A stretch of DNA of 64,000 bases from Monocercomonoides exilis (GCA_001643675.2 LSRY02000031.1:1135393-1199392); one strand, 5' to 3'; numbered from the stretch's first letter, positions 50,645-64,000 are shown. Made by a program: numbers and translations. The notes: generated by a model from the letters alone, not told the origin.

Positions 50645-51345
50645 TAAATAAAAATATAAATTTATATTTCGATCACATTTCAGTTCTCTCTATTGAAACT
50701 TCACAAAAATAGAAATAATACAATTGTCAAGATTTTGTTTTCATGACGTAGAAATTTGGTGAGTGGAAACAGTGATTTGATCGAAATATAGCTGATCCTT
50801 TTTGAAATCATATTTTTTCTCTAAAAATATTTGGTTTGAAAATTTGTTTTGCATATTTGTCAGTGAACTTATAAAAGTGATAACACTGTTTTCAAAAAAA
50901 AATTTCGTTAATGCATTTTAAAAATGTGCTTCATTAAACAATTGCAACTTATTAAATACTGGAATGATAACATTCAATTCATTGACAAACGAAAATTAAA
51001 AATTCGAAACCCCGAAATAAGTTATTACAACAAAAATAATCACTCATATGAATTTTTAATTTTATTTGAAAATTAAGCAAAAGGAACTTTTCAAATAAAT
51101 TTAGACATATGAAACAAGTGATTGATTTCTTGTGCGATGATCAGTAAGCTGGAAAAAATCCTTTTTAAATTATCAAAAAAATAAAAATAAAAATAAAAAT
51201 AAAAAATAAACACTGAATAAAATGAATTGAACTTGTTTATAAAAGTTTATAAAAGAGCTGAAAGCCATTCACTTCTTTTCAGAAGTTGGCAAGCAAAAAT
51301 AAAAAAAAATACGAGTCAAAAAATAATGTCCCATTAAAAATTCGA
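50368..51345. mobile_element. diverged palindromic element at the fold centre
   Basis: Both edges carry the end sequence of the element at 13531-15069 (TAG.GTC.A..TTTTTAATGGG then TTTTTGC.TGCCA), inward-facing at about 50368-50430 and 51285-51345. Inside are short arms and a 424-bp non-palindromic centre (50645-51068) holding ACCCCGAAATAAGTTATTAC and AAAAATAATCACTCATATGA, close to 13930-13985. Best read as a second, diverged member of the same family. Confidence 0.6.
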
Positions 51346-52921
51346 CTCTATCATAAGAAATGGGACGAAATTTTTGCAATTATGAAAAAAACTGAGATTT
51401 GTTCCAAACTTTTCACACATTCATTTCATTATAAATCAAACGAAACTATGCAAATTATAACAGAAAAATCCAAAAATTGAGAAAAATATTTGTTAGAGGA
51501 CAATGGAATAAAATTTTTAAAGCAATAAATTTCGTTCCAAATAGAAAAATCTCCTTTTCTCATCTATTCACATTCTTCATGTGGAGTTCCGTCTATTTGC
51601 AAATCATTCAGTGAAATTAATATCGATATTGTCGCATTTATTCCTCACGACAATCACTTTCTCCAACTTCTTGGCAGAGGAGTATTTGAAATACTCAAAG
51701 CTTCTCTGCCATCATTATTTAACGTTCTATAATCGTACTCTTATTCAGCGAAAGAAAAAGAAAGAAAGATAGATAGAGACTCACATGAAGTTTTCTTCCA
51801 TATTCCATTTACACTTTAACAACATAATTTGCTATGAAAAAATGATTTCATGTGCAGTTGTGTTTTCCGCAATTATTTTAGTCCATTTCTTCGAAAAATA
51901 TTGATAATTTCAAAATATCCTCTTTCTTCGTTCAGAAACAAATTTTATTTTATTTGTCCGTCAAATCCAGAAAAATAACTGATAAACAATTGTGAAGCGC
52001 ATTTGAAGCGAAATGAGGAAATGGAAAGGAAAAGAAAAGAAAAGAAATAAATAAAAATTGAACAAATGGTTGAGAGGTAATTTAAAAAAAAAGAAAGAAA
52101 AAGAAAAAAAGAACGAGATCAAATTGAATATTTTTTGATAAAAATTTTTGATAAAGAGAATGATGAAACGCAAAAATAACAAAGAAAAGAAAGATGATTC
52201 GTTAAATTGATTCTTGTTTTGAATTTTTTAAATAAAAATCTATTTTCAACGAGAAATTACTAATTTTTAATTAATAAAAAAGAGTGAACACAAGACTTGA
52301 TGGCAGCCCTGAACATTATCACAAATAATAAATGGTTGAAGCATTGCCTGTAAAATTCTCTATTTTCGAAAATGGCAGCTATCAAGTATTATTTGGCATC
52401 ATTCATAACTCATTTGTGGATGTTTAAAAAACACTTCAACAAAGTTGTGCAAGCCAAGTCAAGGTAGATTTCAATCATTGGTGACTTTTTTTAATGTATT
52501 TTTCAGCCATCAGTCAATGGACAATTATGAAGGTGAAAAAATAAAAAAACATTGAAACATTAAATTTCTGTTGTTGTTGTTATGAAATGAAAAGTGCTTT
52601 TGCACAAGGTTCTTTTTAGCGTTGTTTATTTTTTTTTTAAAAAATCAACATTATTTGGAAAATGAAAAGAAAAGAAAAAAATCTCGAAGATAAATCAATA
52701 CATATTTTCTTTCTCTCTTTCTCTTAGAATGCGATTCGATCAATTATTATATTTCAATATCTGAAATAAGCTCTTATTCTTTTGTTTTTACTGTTGCTGC
52801 CTTTGCTGTAGTGTGGATGACTAAAAAAAATCGATCTCAGTTCCAAAAGCCAGTTGACTTGACTTTCACATTCCAATTGAACGGTTCTTTTGCTTGATGA
52901 TAGTAATCCCTTGTGCCTGTC
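51346..52921. other. non-coding DNA mirrored from the left arm
   Basis: Mirror of 48787-50367. No independent feature. Confidence 0.6.
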
Positions 52922-55900
52922 TTATATCTTTTGATCTGCATTCATCCTGCCCTTGCCGCTTTTGCTCTCGATAACTCCAGACACTTCTTCATCGATGATC
53001 GCATCACTCATCGTCATTATTGTGGCTCCGGCCGGAAACAGTTGGAAAAACTCTCTCTTCAAATCACCCAGCTGCAATCTTTGTTTTGCCTCTTGCGACA
53101 GGCATGCCCTAACTGCGCCAAACAATTTGGAGCTTCGAATCATTTCTGTGTTTGGCCTTTCTCCATTAGCAATCTTCTGCCCAGCTACCGCTGCCTCATA
53201 TTCCCCAAACGGAACATTCAGAGTCAAGCACTCCCAGAGCATCATCCCTATTGAAAACGCAACTGTTTTCTTTGTGGCATGCTTCTTGATTCCATTCAGC
53301 AGCTCTGGTGCCTTCCACCGCAAACATTCATATCGATTGTCTTCATCATCCTCAAACGCAGATGAAGGTGGTGGCGAGTCTCTTCCTCTCCTGCTCATCA
53401 ATGAAATGTCAGAGGAAGAGGTGACAATGGTTGATGAAGAGATTGATGAAGAATCAGAGTCATCGGATGAAGAAGAGCAATCTGAGTGCATTGCAACTGT
53501 GATCACCATGTGCTCTGAGAACAACACAATGTGTGGACTCAGATTTGTCAATGATTGAAGTGGATTTTCCATCTCATCAAATGAATGGAGTGCCCCATTC
53601 GCAACCCAGAACAGAATCTGAGCACCTGTCATCTCCCTCTCCTTTGGTGTGCCAATCGCCATCTCTTTTGTCTTATTCAGCCCGTGCAACAACATAAACA
53701 GCGAATCCCTCAAATCCACAATCAGTTTCTCGTATGGACATGAGCATGCCATTGCATCCACCAGATTCGACATCGATGAGGTGGTTGGGCACAGATCCTC
53801 CCCATGAATAAAAGAAGAATCTGTGTCTGAAGTGTCTGTGGACGAAATGGATGAAATGGAAGGTGATGGTGTTATTTTCCTTGTTTCCTCTTCTTCCTTC
53901 TCGTCAACTTTTTCCAGTGCCCATTCGGGAATCTTATCTGAATCTCTTCCCAGAATGTATTCAGTTGATCCACTCTCACTCAACAAATGCTCCGATGACT
54001 CTGAATGCTCCATTGTCTTTTCATACACCCTCTTCTTTATTCTTTCTTCATTCTTCTTTTCTGCCTCCCTCTCTGCTCTCCTCCATTGCTCCTCGGGTGA
54101 CATCTCCATTGTCACCATTTCAAATGCCTTCGGATCCTTTCTGATGTTGTCGTTTACAATTTCTCTCAGATCTTCTGCTTCATTCTTCACCTTCTTCCAT
54201 CGAACAATGAATATTATTGATACTATTAACAGTATTACCACAATTACAATGCAAACAATCAAAACCCATGAAAATTTTCCTTCCTTTCCTCCCTCTACAC
54301 TTTTATCATTTCCACTTGCCTCAGACTTGCTTCTATTCTTCACTATGAAGCGTTCTGTGGAGCTTGCTGATGAATGATTTCCAAATGCAATCGCCACAAA
54401 CACTTCTTCTTCTTCTGTTGCAGCTTCAATCTTTGCCAATGATATGAATGTGCAAACCTCGGACTCAGACACAAATTCGTTTTCTTCAAGCTCATATGTC
54501 TCCACAGATTCTGCACTTCCGGCACTCGAAATAAGCCGAAAAGACAAGTTGCACGGAAGAAGAAGCAGCCCTTTGAATCTCAGGCTCAGATCACTCCCCG
54601 ACCTTTCTGTCTCCACAGAATTCAATATGGGAATAAACAATGCTGATAGTCTTTCAGAAGCAATTCCGCCAAGCTCACATCCCTCATTCAAAACCATAGC
54701 GAGCCATTATCTTTTATCCCATCCCCTCCTTTCAAGCTCGCAACATTCAGCTCCTCCTCCAGAACACAATGCGTTTCTTCGAAGCGAGGGATACTTCTCC
54801 GCAAGCCCAGTGTTGTTCGCAAACTCTCCTTTCTCTATTGTTGTTTTCCTCCAGATACGGACAGTCCGCCTTTCCATGAATTCCATATCGTGGTGTACTT
54901 CATTGCTGTTTCACATCCTGCCACATCAATCAGCGACCCGTTCCATCTGCACAGCTCCATAGCGTTTTCGAAGCCGTTCCATCTGTTATGGTCATCCTCT
55001 TCTTTGCTCATTCCATCAAATAGGCATGAGTCCAAACTCACATCTGAGCAAGAAGCCACTTTCATCATGCTCCCCTTCTCCAATACCGATCTGCAATCTG
55101 AGAATGTGCAATTGAACATGCTTATGCACACCTCACTTGATGCACTCTGTATCAGTGCCTCAGAGGCGTTGCTCAAACTGCTCACATTCATTGCTGACGA
55201 AAGACTCACAGCCAGCACCCCATTCGTCTTTTCATCCATGTTCAAATCATTTCCTGCCCCTTTCACATCAAACAAGCCCTCTTTTCCCAATCCTATATCC
55301 CTGATGGATACATGGTCGCACACCACTCTTGCCATCGTGCTTGCCCAAATGATGCCTCTCTGAAAGTTCAGATTGTTTACAACAACACTCTCCCATACAA
55401 CCTCCCCACAAACAGCCTCAGCAAGCGGCCACAGCACATCAGCCGGCCCACCTCCTTCTGTCATGCTGCTGAATGAGCAATTCGACACTCGCGTTATCCC
55501 ATTTTCGCTCCTTATGAAGCTGCTGTGATCTGTTGTTGTGCTTTCTCCAAACACAAAATGAAGCAGTGCAAACGTCACTGATTCTGAACACTCAATAACA
55601 CTCCTTCTGCTGCTCCTTCCAAATAATTCCACTCTCACAACCGCTTCTTCAAACGATCGAGATGTCACACTCACATTGAACAGATCAATCTCGCTGTCCA
55701 CTTTCCCTTCCTCAATCACCACAAGCTGGCTCTTGTACTCAAACGCAAGATGCTCCATCCCATATCCCAGTGTTGCACACGGTAGTGTCAGAATCCCACA
55801 CTTCTTTGTGTCTTCGCCTCTCTCTCCTTCTTTGCTCGATACAAATATTATGTCTGATTGATACACCACAATGAAGCCCATCAAGTCCACTGCCTCTGCA

Positions 55901-58900
55901 AAATACTCTGTCTCATCCATCCCATATACTGCATTCAGCCGGCTGTAATGCGACTCCCGCAGATCAAACCGGAACTGCGTCTCGTTGATCTGGGATGCAA
56001 TGCTGAAGCACAGGATGAAAATGTCTCGCCCAATGTGCGCTGAGTTCGAAACGAACACCGAATCTTGGAACAGAAAGTCCAGTCCTGTTTGCACCGATGA
56101 ATGCAAATGCACACCCCCTCCTTTTCCCCTTTCTGTCGAGCAGCTGCACTGCTCAATCCCACACTTCCTCACCTCGTACCATCCTCCAACATTCAGCCCC
56201 ACTTCCATCACCCCTCCTCGCTCAGACTCACTTGCCTTGCACCCCACAAACACACTCTCATTCATCTCTATCCCAATCCCTCTTGACCCTTCTGTAGTCG
56301 AGCGCATCACTCCAGCCCCGTTCTTTTTCCCTGCAATTTCTCTGAACTCTGACCCGTTCACCATAATACTCAATGCATCTTTGCTTCTTCCATTTCCTCT
56401 CTCTGCTGCCACCCACACAACATCCACCACACATCCGCTGCTAATGTTCACTGAACCGACATCGAGCCTATTGATTCGTACCCCAATCATCCCATCCTCA
56501 CCCATCTCGCCTTCACCGCTCCCAGTGCAGATCACAAATACGCTGCGAATCACATTCGTCTGCTTCACACTCACTCTATCCACATCAATTCCTCCGCTTT
56601 TCATTACAACAAACGAATAATCTCCTGCTTCAGAAAATATGGCCTTCGACTTCAAGTCACATTCTTGCATGCGCAGTATCTTTCCTTCACTGACAATGAT
56701 CGCCTTTTCCTCATTCTCAAACTGTTCACCCACAGTCACGTCTATCTGTGCCAGTTCTAACGTTCCTCTGTTGAACAGCGAAGTGTTTCCACACTGCTCG
56801 TTTTTCTCCTCAAAAATAAGCATCGAGTGCATCTGCTCTCCAGTTTCCTGCCCTTCTGAACAGATCCTGAAGTTGGTCACATCAAATCCATCTGCAATAA
56901 TAGTTTCTCCTTTGACAACAATTTTCTTTTCCGGCACCAGCGCCTCCACATGCTCCATCCCTTTCCAGAACGTTTTGCACGGATCTTCCTCGAATCCGCA
57001 CCGCTCCACATCCCATCCTCCAGAAGACACATGAATCTCCCAGCTTGTGTATTTCACCAGATAGCGCATCAGATCCGTCTCTTTTGATTCTGCTTCTCTT
57101 CCTGCAAACAGATTCCTGTCTTCCAAAGCTAACTCATACTCAAACCCAAACGATGCTCTGTTCACACTTTTATTCAGGTCTTTGCCTGCAATGAACATGT
57201 TCTTCCCTCTTGCTGCTTCGTTCCCTTCCAGTTTCAGCACTCTGCAAAACTCAAATGGCTTTTCAGCTTCACTCTCCAAACTGTCCACATACACCCCTCC
57301 TCCTCTCCCTGCGCTCCTCGAGCACTCACTTCTCGCTATCGTGTTGTTTTCCATCTTCAACACCCCATCCTTTCCAAGCACTGCATATATCGCCCCACCT
57401 TTCATGCTCTTTCGCGTTCTCAAACCATCAAATACACACCCTTCTATTTCCGCTCCGCTCCAAAGCGCAAACGGAACACTCTCAAACTCCTGGCACAACA
57501 CTTCGCATTCTTCCATCATCACTACTCCACTCGAACACTTCACCAACGTCACCTTCACATTTCCTCTTGTCATATTCTCAAATCGGCTTCGATTCAAAGT
57601 CAGCTTGCTGCCACTGGAATACACCAAACATCCCGCTCCCGCTTCCAATGACTCCTCATATTTGAACACAATCCACTTCATCTCCAGCACTGTGGACGAT
57701 CCAAACACACATTCGTTCACCCCTTCTCCATTTTTCAATTGAATCCGAACACAAGACTCCTCCTGGTCCTGCATCGAACTCACTTCAAATGATGAAAGAT
57801 CGTAGCTTTCTTCTGCATACACTTCTCCATCCATCAACAGCCTCTTTTTCGCTGCCAATCCATCAATGTTTCTGTATCCTCTCCATAGTGTTTTGCACTG
57901 ATACTTGTCTGTTCCACACCCTGCAAAGTCGTATCCTTTCTCTCCAACTCTGATCTCTCCCAACCTGCGCTCAACAAGAAACTCATACAGATCAATCGCC
58001 TCTTCCACAAAAAACTCACTGTCTATTCCTGCAATCTTTGCCCGGACAGAACCCTCCTCAGCCCCAGATACATCAACAAAGCGATCTGCTATGATCGATT
58101 CATTCAAGGATTTGCTCACAACAAACACATCTTCTCCTTTGGCTCCTGTGTTCCCCTCAAATGTCACTCTTTTGAACGCAAAATTATTGCTTGCACTCTC
58201 TTGCAAATCCAAAAACACTCCTCCCCTCTTCCATTATCTTTCGTCAGCATGCACTTGCAAAACCTGCAATCCTCTATCATCACCTCGCTTTCTCCAACAA
58301 GCTCACACCACATCCCACCTCCATCCATGTTCTCATCGGACCTGCACTCTTCAATCAAACTTCCCTGCCACACCTTTATCTGCGACACACCACTCATTCT
58401 TGCCACACTTCCACCGAACACTCTGCATCCCTTCACATTTGTCTCCCGAATACTCACATCGCTCTCTCCCCTCCCGCAGATCAACCCTCCCACGCTCCCG
58501 CACAGCCCACTCATGTTAGACTTCTCCACAATTAGTTTTCCATCTTTCATCTCTGCCACTCCGCATCCTGCTCCCAATTCCATTTGCTCAAAATTCACCG
58601 ATACAAAACTTATCTCCCTCCACTTCCTTTCCCAATCCATCCATTCCCCACTCCACTTAAAGTTGATCCCAATTCTCCGCAGATTGAACAATTCTGCACA
58701 GAAACTGCCCCTTTCCTCCAACTCCAAACACAGCTTCTTTCGCCCAAGAAACACAGACAACCACCTGCAGTCTTTGGACACTCAGCTCCATCTTTCTGCT
58801 CCCCTCAACAACAAAGCCCCCATTTTCTTCCATCCGAAGAACAGTTGCAACTTCGGCTTTGTTCTTCCCTTGCAGAGTCAACGATTCATCCTTCTGTCTC

Positions 58901-61900
58901 ATCTCGCTCTTCCCAGCTGCCGATTCCACAATCCGTATCGTTGTTCGCGTGCTTCCCAGCTTCTCAAACCCAAACGACACATCTTTGCACGGCGTTGCCT
59001 GTATTCCGCACTCCTCAAAATTGGTCCCGCCTTTATCCACAAACAGTATGTCTGCACCAGCCGGAAACAGAAACGCAAACATCGTCACATTGATTACTGG
59101 CTCGTTGCTCCTGTCATACACCCACAGCCGCTGCTTCTCTTCCTCCTCTTCGTCCTCATCAGCCGTGTCCACCCATCGCATCTGCTTCAACATCTTGCTT
59201 GCACCCACACACTCAAAATACACATCTCTTCCCACACTCGCCTTGTTCTCCTCAAATCTGTCGTATCTCATCCAGTACACCCCTTCCTCCGAATCAAACT
59301 TCACATACACCCCTCCTCCAACGCCGCTTTCTTCATTCACCATGCTCTTTCCAACGCTATTCCCCTCAAACTCCAGTGCTCCTCCTCCCCTCACTCTCAC
59401 ACTCACACTCCCTCCTTTTCCCATATCTCTCAAGCACTTCACATCAAAAACTCGCATTCTCTCACCTCTATCTTCTTTCCATCTCCTGCAACCCCACTCA
59501 CTCCTCCTCCATCCCTGTTTTCCCTCCTCAGCTCGCTCATGTTGCACTTTACAATTATCCCTGATGCTCCTTCGCTGACATGCACACCACTGTTGTCCCC
59601 AAATGAAGACCAATTCACTGAACTGTTCATCACTTCCACATGTCCACCCTCTTCCGCAACTATCACCCCTTCCTTTCCTCTCGTCTTAACATCTTCAAAG
59701 ACACTCCACTCAATAACTCCTGTGCTCCCGTTTCCTTCACCTCAATTGCTCCCACCGATCCTAATTCCACATCGCAAAGTCGAAGTCTCATGACATTCAC
59801 TTTTCCTCCATTCGCACATTCAACCATTCCCAAGCCTTCTCCTGACTGAGCGTTAATCGAGCAATCTGTCAGGGCCAACTCCCCTCCACTGCACTCAAAC
59901 AGGCACTTTCGTGGCACATCAGACAGCTCTCCAACAGAAAACTGAAGGCCAGTAAATACTGCTGCATTCTCAATCAGAATCACTCCATCTCCTGAATCCC
60001 CTTTGCTTCCTTCAACTGCAATCACTGACCCGTTCACTTCCCCATCAACTTCCATCTCCTGCTCAGTAACCACTATCCGATTTCTTATCACAAACGACCT
60101 GTCCAGCCTCATCATTGCTTTCTTCCCACCAAAACGCTGCTCTGCCCCGTATTCTATTGTTTCGCACATATAATCCTTGAATCCACATTCGTATGTGTCT
60201 TCTCCATCTTCGCCCACATAGCATCGCTCCGGCGCCTCTCGAAACAGCATTACCAGCGGAATCACTATCCCTTCCAAGCCATCCTCGCATCCTTCTAACT
60301 CCTTCAGGTCTGTTCCCCCAACCTCCTTCATGAACTCAAACCCAAATGATTCCACATTCACAAGCCCCCGAAGACCTTCTCCTTTCACAAACACATTCTT
60401 CCCTCCCCTGCTCGCTTTGTTTTCTTCCTCTCCAACTCCAAACACTACACTCTTCAAGGCGAAGCCACTTCCTCCTTCCACACACTCAATCATCAATCCT
60501 CCTCCGCACCCTTCGTTCGCTCCACTCCCTTCTGCCCCACACTCCGCAATCCTCATTTCCTCTTCACTCAACCCCTCCATTTTGCTGCACTCAAACTCTC
60601 CACTCCCCTTCAAAACAATCCTCATCCCCCCGCCACATCCCGCTTTGCTTCCACAGTTCCTCACCCTCACCCCACTCACTTCAATCCTCATTCCATTTTC
60701 TATTTCTCCTTCTATCATCCCTCCATTCCCTTCTGCCTTCCACATCCCACATATAGAACTGTTCTTCACTGAAACCTCCTTTCCTTTCTTGTCACTTATT
60801 GCCGATCCAAAACTATCCGCCACACCTTCCATAGTTGTGTTCTCCACTCTCATCACCCCTCCATCCCTCACTTCTAATAATTCCTTGCTTTCTGCGCTCT
60901 GCACATCAATGACCTCGCATCCCTTCATTGATCCAATTCCCATCCCCATCACCCTCACCATCCATCCTCCTGAAAACATCACATCATCAACCCTAAAACC
61001 CACTAGCCCAAGTTCTCCTCCTGAAACAACAAAAACTGAAAACTCAATGTTCGTCGACAGCCGAACACTCACACTGCACTCCATAACCCTCATCAACCCT
61101 TCAATGCACTTTGCCAGCGCCACTCGGCCATTCAGTTGCTGTGGCATACTAAACTCCATCCTGCTCATGTTGGTCTTTTCTGCACTCTGCTCAATCATCC
61201 CTTCTTGAGCCTTTTCCGAGTTCTCATTCACCACAAATACCGCTTTCTGCTCTTTCCTTCAATGCTGAACCTCCCCTTTCGAAAACCAACCTCGCATGAC
61301 AGACTCGTCGACCTGTCGACCACACATGTCAAACCTCTGTCTTGCTGCCACCTGTCCAATGCGAAATCCATTGTCTGGCACGGATAGCCCGAATACCCAC
61401 ACCGATCAAAATCCTTCGCATTCCCTCCTCCAACTGCAACCACATCTGGTTCTCCCCGCAGATACAGCACCAACGGCACATAAAACGACTCATCGCCCCC
61501 TTCAACCCCAGCAAGCCCTTTCTTCATCCCCAAGGTCAGGCCCAAACCCGATTGTTGTGCTGTTGATCACTTTTGACAGCAGAGGCGCCTTCACAAACAT
61601 CCCGCTCCCTTCGCTTGCGCTGCATCCTGTGAACTCTGCTTTCTTCACCACAAAATCATCTGCTGTACCAGCAAGCACAACATGCATCCTCCTCCAAACC
61701 CTCCGGCTCCTGCCGCAGCAACAGCCCGACATCCCGCAAATGCCACATTCTCACTCATCCCAATCTCAACCACTCCTCCTTTCTCCAGCCTCAGCTCCAT
61801 CCCTCCACCATTCCCTTTCATGCACTCCCCATTCACACTGCTGTTTTCCACACACAGCCTCTGTCCGCTCCCGATTGTTCCTTTCACCACCCCGCCGTTT

Positions 61901-64000
61901 CCTGCTTCCAACCCAACACCACTCACACTCACCCCGCTTATCATCACCAGCCGAGCTCGGTTTCCAATAATCACAGACTCGCTGTTGCCTCCATTTTCCA
62001 TCCCCAATACTGTCGTGTTGCTCAGAGTCAGCTCTGCTGACGCATCCACATTCATCACTCCGTTTGTGTTCCTGCATTTCACATTCTCAATCCTCACAGT
62101 ACTCATGATCAGCTTTGACCCAGATCCTGAGCATCCAATCATCGCCCGATCACTAAACTCCAGTTTCTCGAAAGTAATGCCCGATGCTGTGCATTGCCCT
62201 GCTTCGACAACCAATATCGAAAACCCAATCTCCCCAACGCTGCTTTCCGGGCCAATCCACGAATCTTGAATCACACAGCTGGCTCTCGCATTGCTCACAA
62301 TAATCACACTTCGCTGTGTCGATGGCAGAGCCCCTCCAACCGTCATGCTCAACTTCTTCAGTCTGGCGCTCGTCTTCACTTCAATAATCCCGTTCACTCC
62401 CATGCTGCTCCCCACCATCCTCATCTTGCTCATGTCTTCTGTCCCGCTCCACACATATCCCTTCTCATCATCCAGCACAAGGCTCTCGTTCAGCTGATAG
62501 CTTCCCCACACCAGCACCTGGTGGCAATCTGACTGCTGTCCAAGTGCATATCCCACGCTCAGACACCGATACTCCGAAAACCCGCAGGGCCTCACATCTG
62601 TCCCATCTTCTCCCACTGACACATTCCCTTCTCTGCTTCTCAGATAGAACACCAGCGGCACCCACACTCCACGCAATCCGTCATTCATCCCTCTGCACTC
62701 TCAATACTGAACTCCCTCTCAGAGTAATATCCAAAGCTTGTCCTTGTCACAACCTTCTCCAGATGCGGAGCAAACACACACACATCCTCCCCGTGTGCTG
62801 CACTGTTTCCGGAAAATTGAATAGCCCCAATCTTGAACCCTGCTTCCTCTCCCAACACTCTCACACATATCCCTCCTCCACATCCTCTCCTCCCCTCCTC
62901 TGCCTCATTCCTGTTTCCACCTCCGCTCGTTTTTTTCATTTGTTGTCTCACTTCTGCTTCCACTTCCACTTCCTTCTTCTGCTCTGCATCTCTCAAATCC
63001 TGCCTCCATCCCTGCTCCCCCAATTCCACAATCACACCCATTCTCCACCACCACCTCAATTCCCCCACGTTCCCTTTTCTGACACACACAGTCTTTCACG
63101 CTGATGTTCTGAATCCACACTTTCTCTGTTGCTCCCCCATTCTTCCCAACAACTGCCCCGTTTCCTTCTCTGCGCGTGATATTAGAGAAGTTGCTTCCAT
63201 CCATCTCCACCATCCCCCATTCCCCCACTCAATCACCCCACAATTCTCCAGCTCGATGTTCTTCACTGTGCATTGCGCCATCTTCATCTTTCCAGCTTTC
63301 ACTCCAAAATACGAATGCTGCCCAACCGCACTTGTCGCTGCAGACATGATCTCGCACCTCAGAAAGCTCACTTCTGATCCTTTGCCGCTCATCTCCAGCA
63401 ACGCCTGCTGGCATTCATTCGAAATGGTGTGCTTCAGGATCATCCCAGCCATCTGCATCGATCCACTCTCCACTTCAAACATCGCATGCCCAACTGCATT
63501 CGTCACAACTGTCACTGTCTCCTCCTCCTCATTTTCGTCTTTGTTCGGCTCTATCATAACATTCATCTGCGCAATCACCATCTCGCTCTCCTCGTATGTT
63601 CCCTCGCACCCTGATCAGCTCATGATGCCAATCCACCCATCTTGATACACCGTATTTCAGTGTCTTGCATTCATGCGACACAGCCCCACACAGGTAATAA
63701 TCGCCTGTGGATTCTGTTGTGCTTTGCTTCACATCCACAAGAATAATCCTGTTCATTTCGGAAGAACTCACTGGCAACCATTCATCATGGAATGTTGGAT
63801 TTTCGCAAGCGAATGAATAAAAATTGCACAAACATATTCTTTTTTGTTTTATTGGATATTGAATATCGAATCAGTTATCCATTCTGAAGTTACCATTGAA
63901 GAAAATCCATCTCCAAAATAAACATCAAAGCCATATTTGTTATTACCGAAAACTTCATTACATATAAATAAGCAATGCTTAAATGAAACATTTTTCTTTT
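52922..64000 (-). pseudogene. second copy of the giant surface protein/pseudokinase gene, frame-disrupted, cut by window edge
   Basis: Minus-strand copy lacking about the first 460 codons, which would lie past 64000. The segment 54697-52922 reads in one frame through the membrane helix and into the pseudokinase, so the frameshift of the left copy is absent here. Elsewhere the frame breaks many times: near 54692 (T run), 54850, 58224, 58615, 58711 and 59736 (G runs on the sense strand), 59450 (T run), 61257, 61525, 61690, 62690, 62935, 63070, 63215 and 63600. Two further changes are 3-bp in-frame losses. The longest intact block is 58218-54835 (1127 aa). Because breaks sit in homopolymers and substitutions are almost absent, sequencing error is a better explanation than gene decay; 'pseudogene' describes the sequence as given. 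Confidence 0.75.

Larger units (their letters stand above)
51069..64000 (-). repeat. right arm of large inverted repeat
   Basis: Reverse complement of about 37690-50644, continuing to the window edge. Paired coordinates sum to 101713 near the centre and 101690 at the edge. I traced the 23-bp change to about 20 small indels, almost all in G/C or A/T homopolymers, and noticed only one substitution (about 61180). Confidence 0.95.

Noticed and set aside
51069-64000. Interpretation of the right arm as an old, decaying paralogous gene
   Set aside because: Decay would leave many substitutions. I noticed only one, against about 20 homopolymer indels, so sequencing or assembly error is preferred.

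Overview
This window is nuclear DNA of a eukaryotic protist. It is AT-rich, its genes carry several short introns each, the code is standard (TAA, TAG and TGA all act as stops), and it holds eukaryote-only genes (Cdc48, radial spoke protein 3, Tousled-like kinase, PDK1). Two families, the helical protein at 33.7-35.1 kb and the giant beta-helix/pseudokinase protein at 36.3-48.8 kb, resemble proteins I recall from oxymonad flagellates such as Monocercomonoides. That assignment rests on memory and was not searched.

Layout. 1.0-2.4 kb (-): SLC35F6-like transporter. 2.5-5.2 kb (-): radial spoke protein 3. 5.6-8.1 kb (+): Cdc48. 8.6-9.2 kb (-): secretory-pathway DnaJ protein. 9.4-10.6 kb (+): mannose-6-phosphate-receptor-like membrane protein. 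10.8-11.4 kb (-): SWS1/ZSWIM7. 11.55-12.65 kb (+): HhH-GPD DNA glycosylase-like protein. 12.7-15.8 kb: gene-free DNA with a 1.5 kb near-perfect palindromic element. 15.9-21.9 kb (+): Tousled-like kinase in nine exons. 23.4-27.3 kb (-): ubiquitin-like-domain protein with extreme poly-Ser content. 27.4-31.7 kb (+): PDK1-like kinase with a poly-Ser tail. About 32-32.9 kb (+): a multi-exon gene only partly resolved. 33.7-35.1 kb (+): helical hypothetical protein. 36.3-48.8 kb (+): giant surface receptor-like protein (signal peptide, beta-helix repeats, one membrane helix, cytoplasmic pseudokinase).

From 50.6 kb the sequence folds back on itself. Positions 51069-64000 are the reverse complement of about 37690-50644, so the giant gene appears a second time on the minus strand. 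The fold centre lies inside a diverged relative of the palindromic element at 13.5 kb. The second arm differs from the first almost only by indels in homopolymers, which points to unpolished sequence or a fold-back assembly artefact more than to an old duplication. The one frameshift in the first copy is absent in the second, so the two arms together define the intact reading frame.

The genes form no operon. They are tightly packed, with four head-to-head pairs separated by 114-343 bp. Exon models were built by hand from GT-AG sites and reading phase. Donors mostly fit GTNTG.
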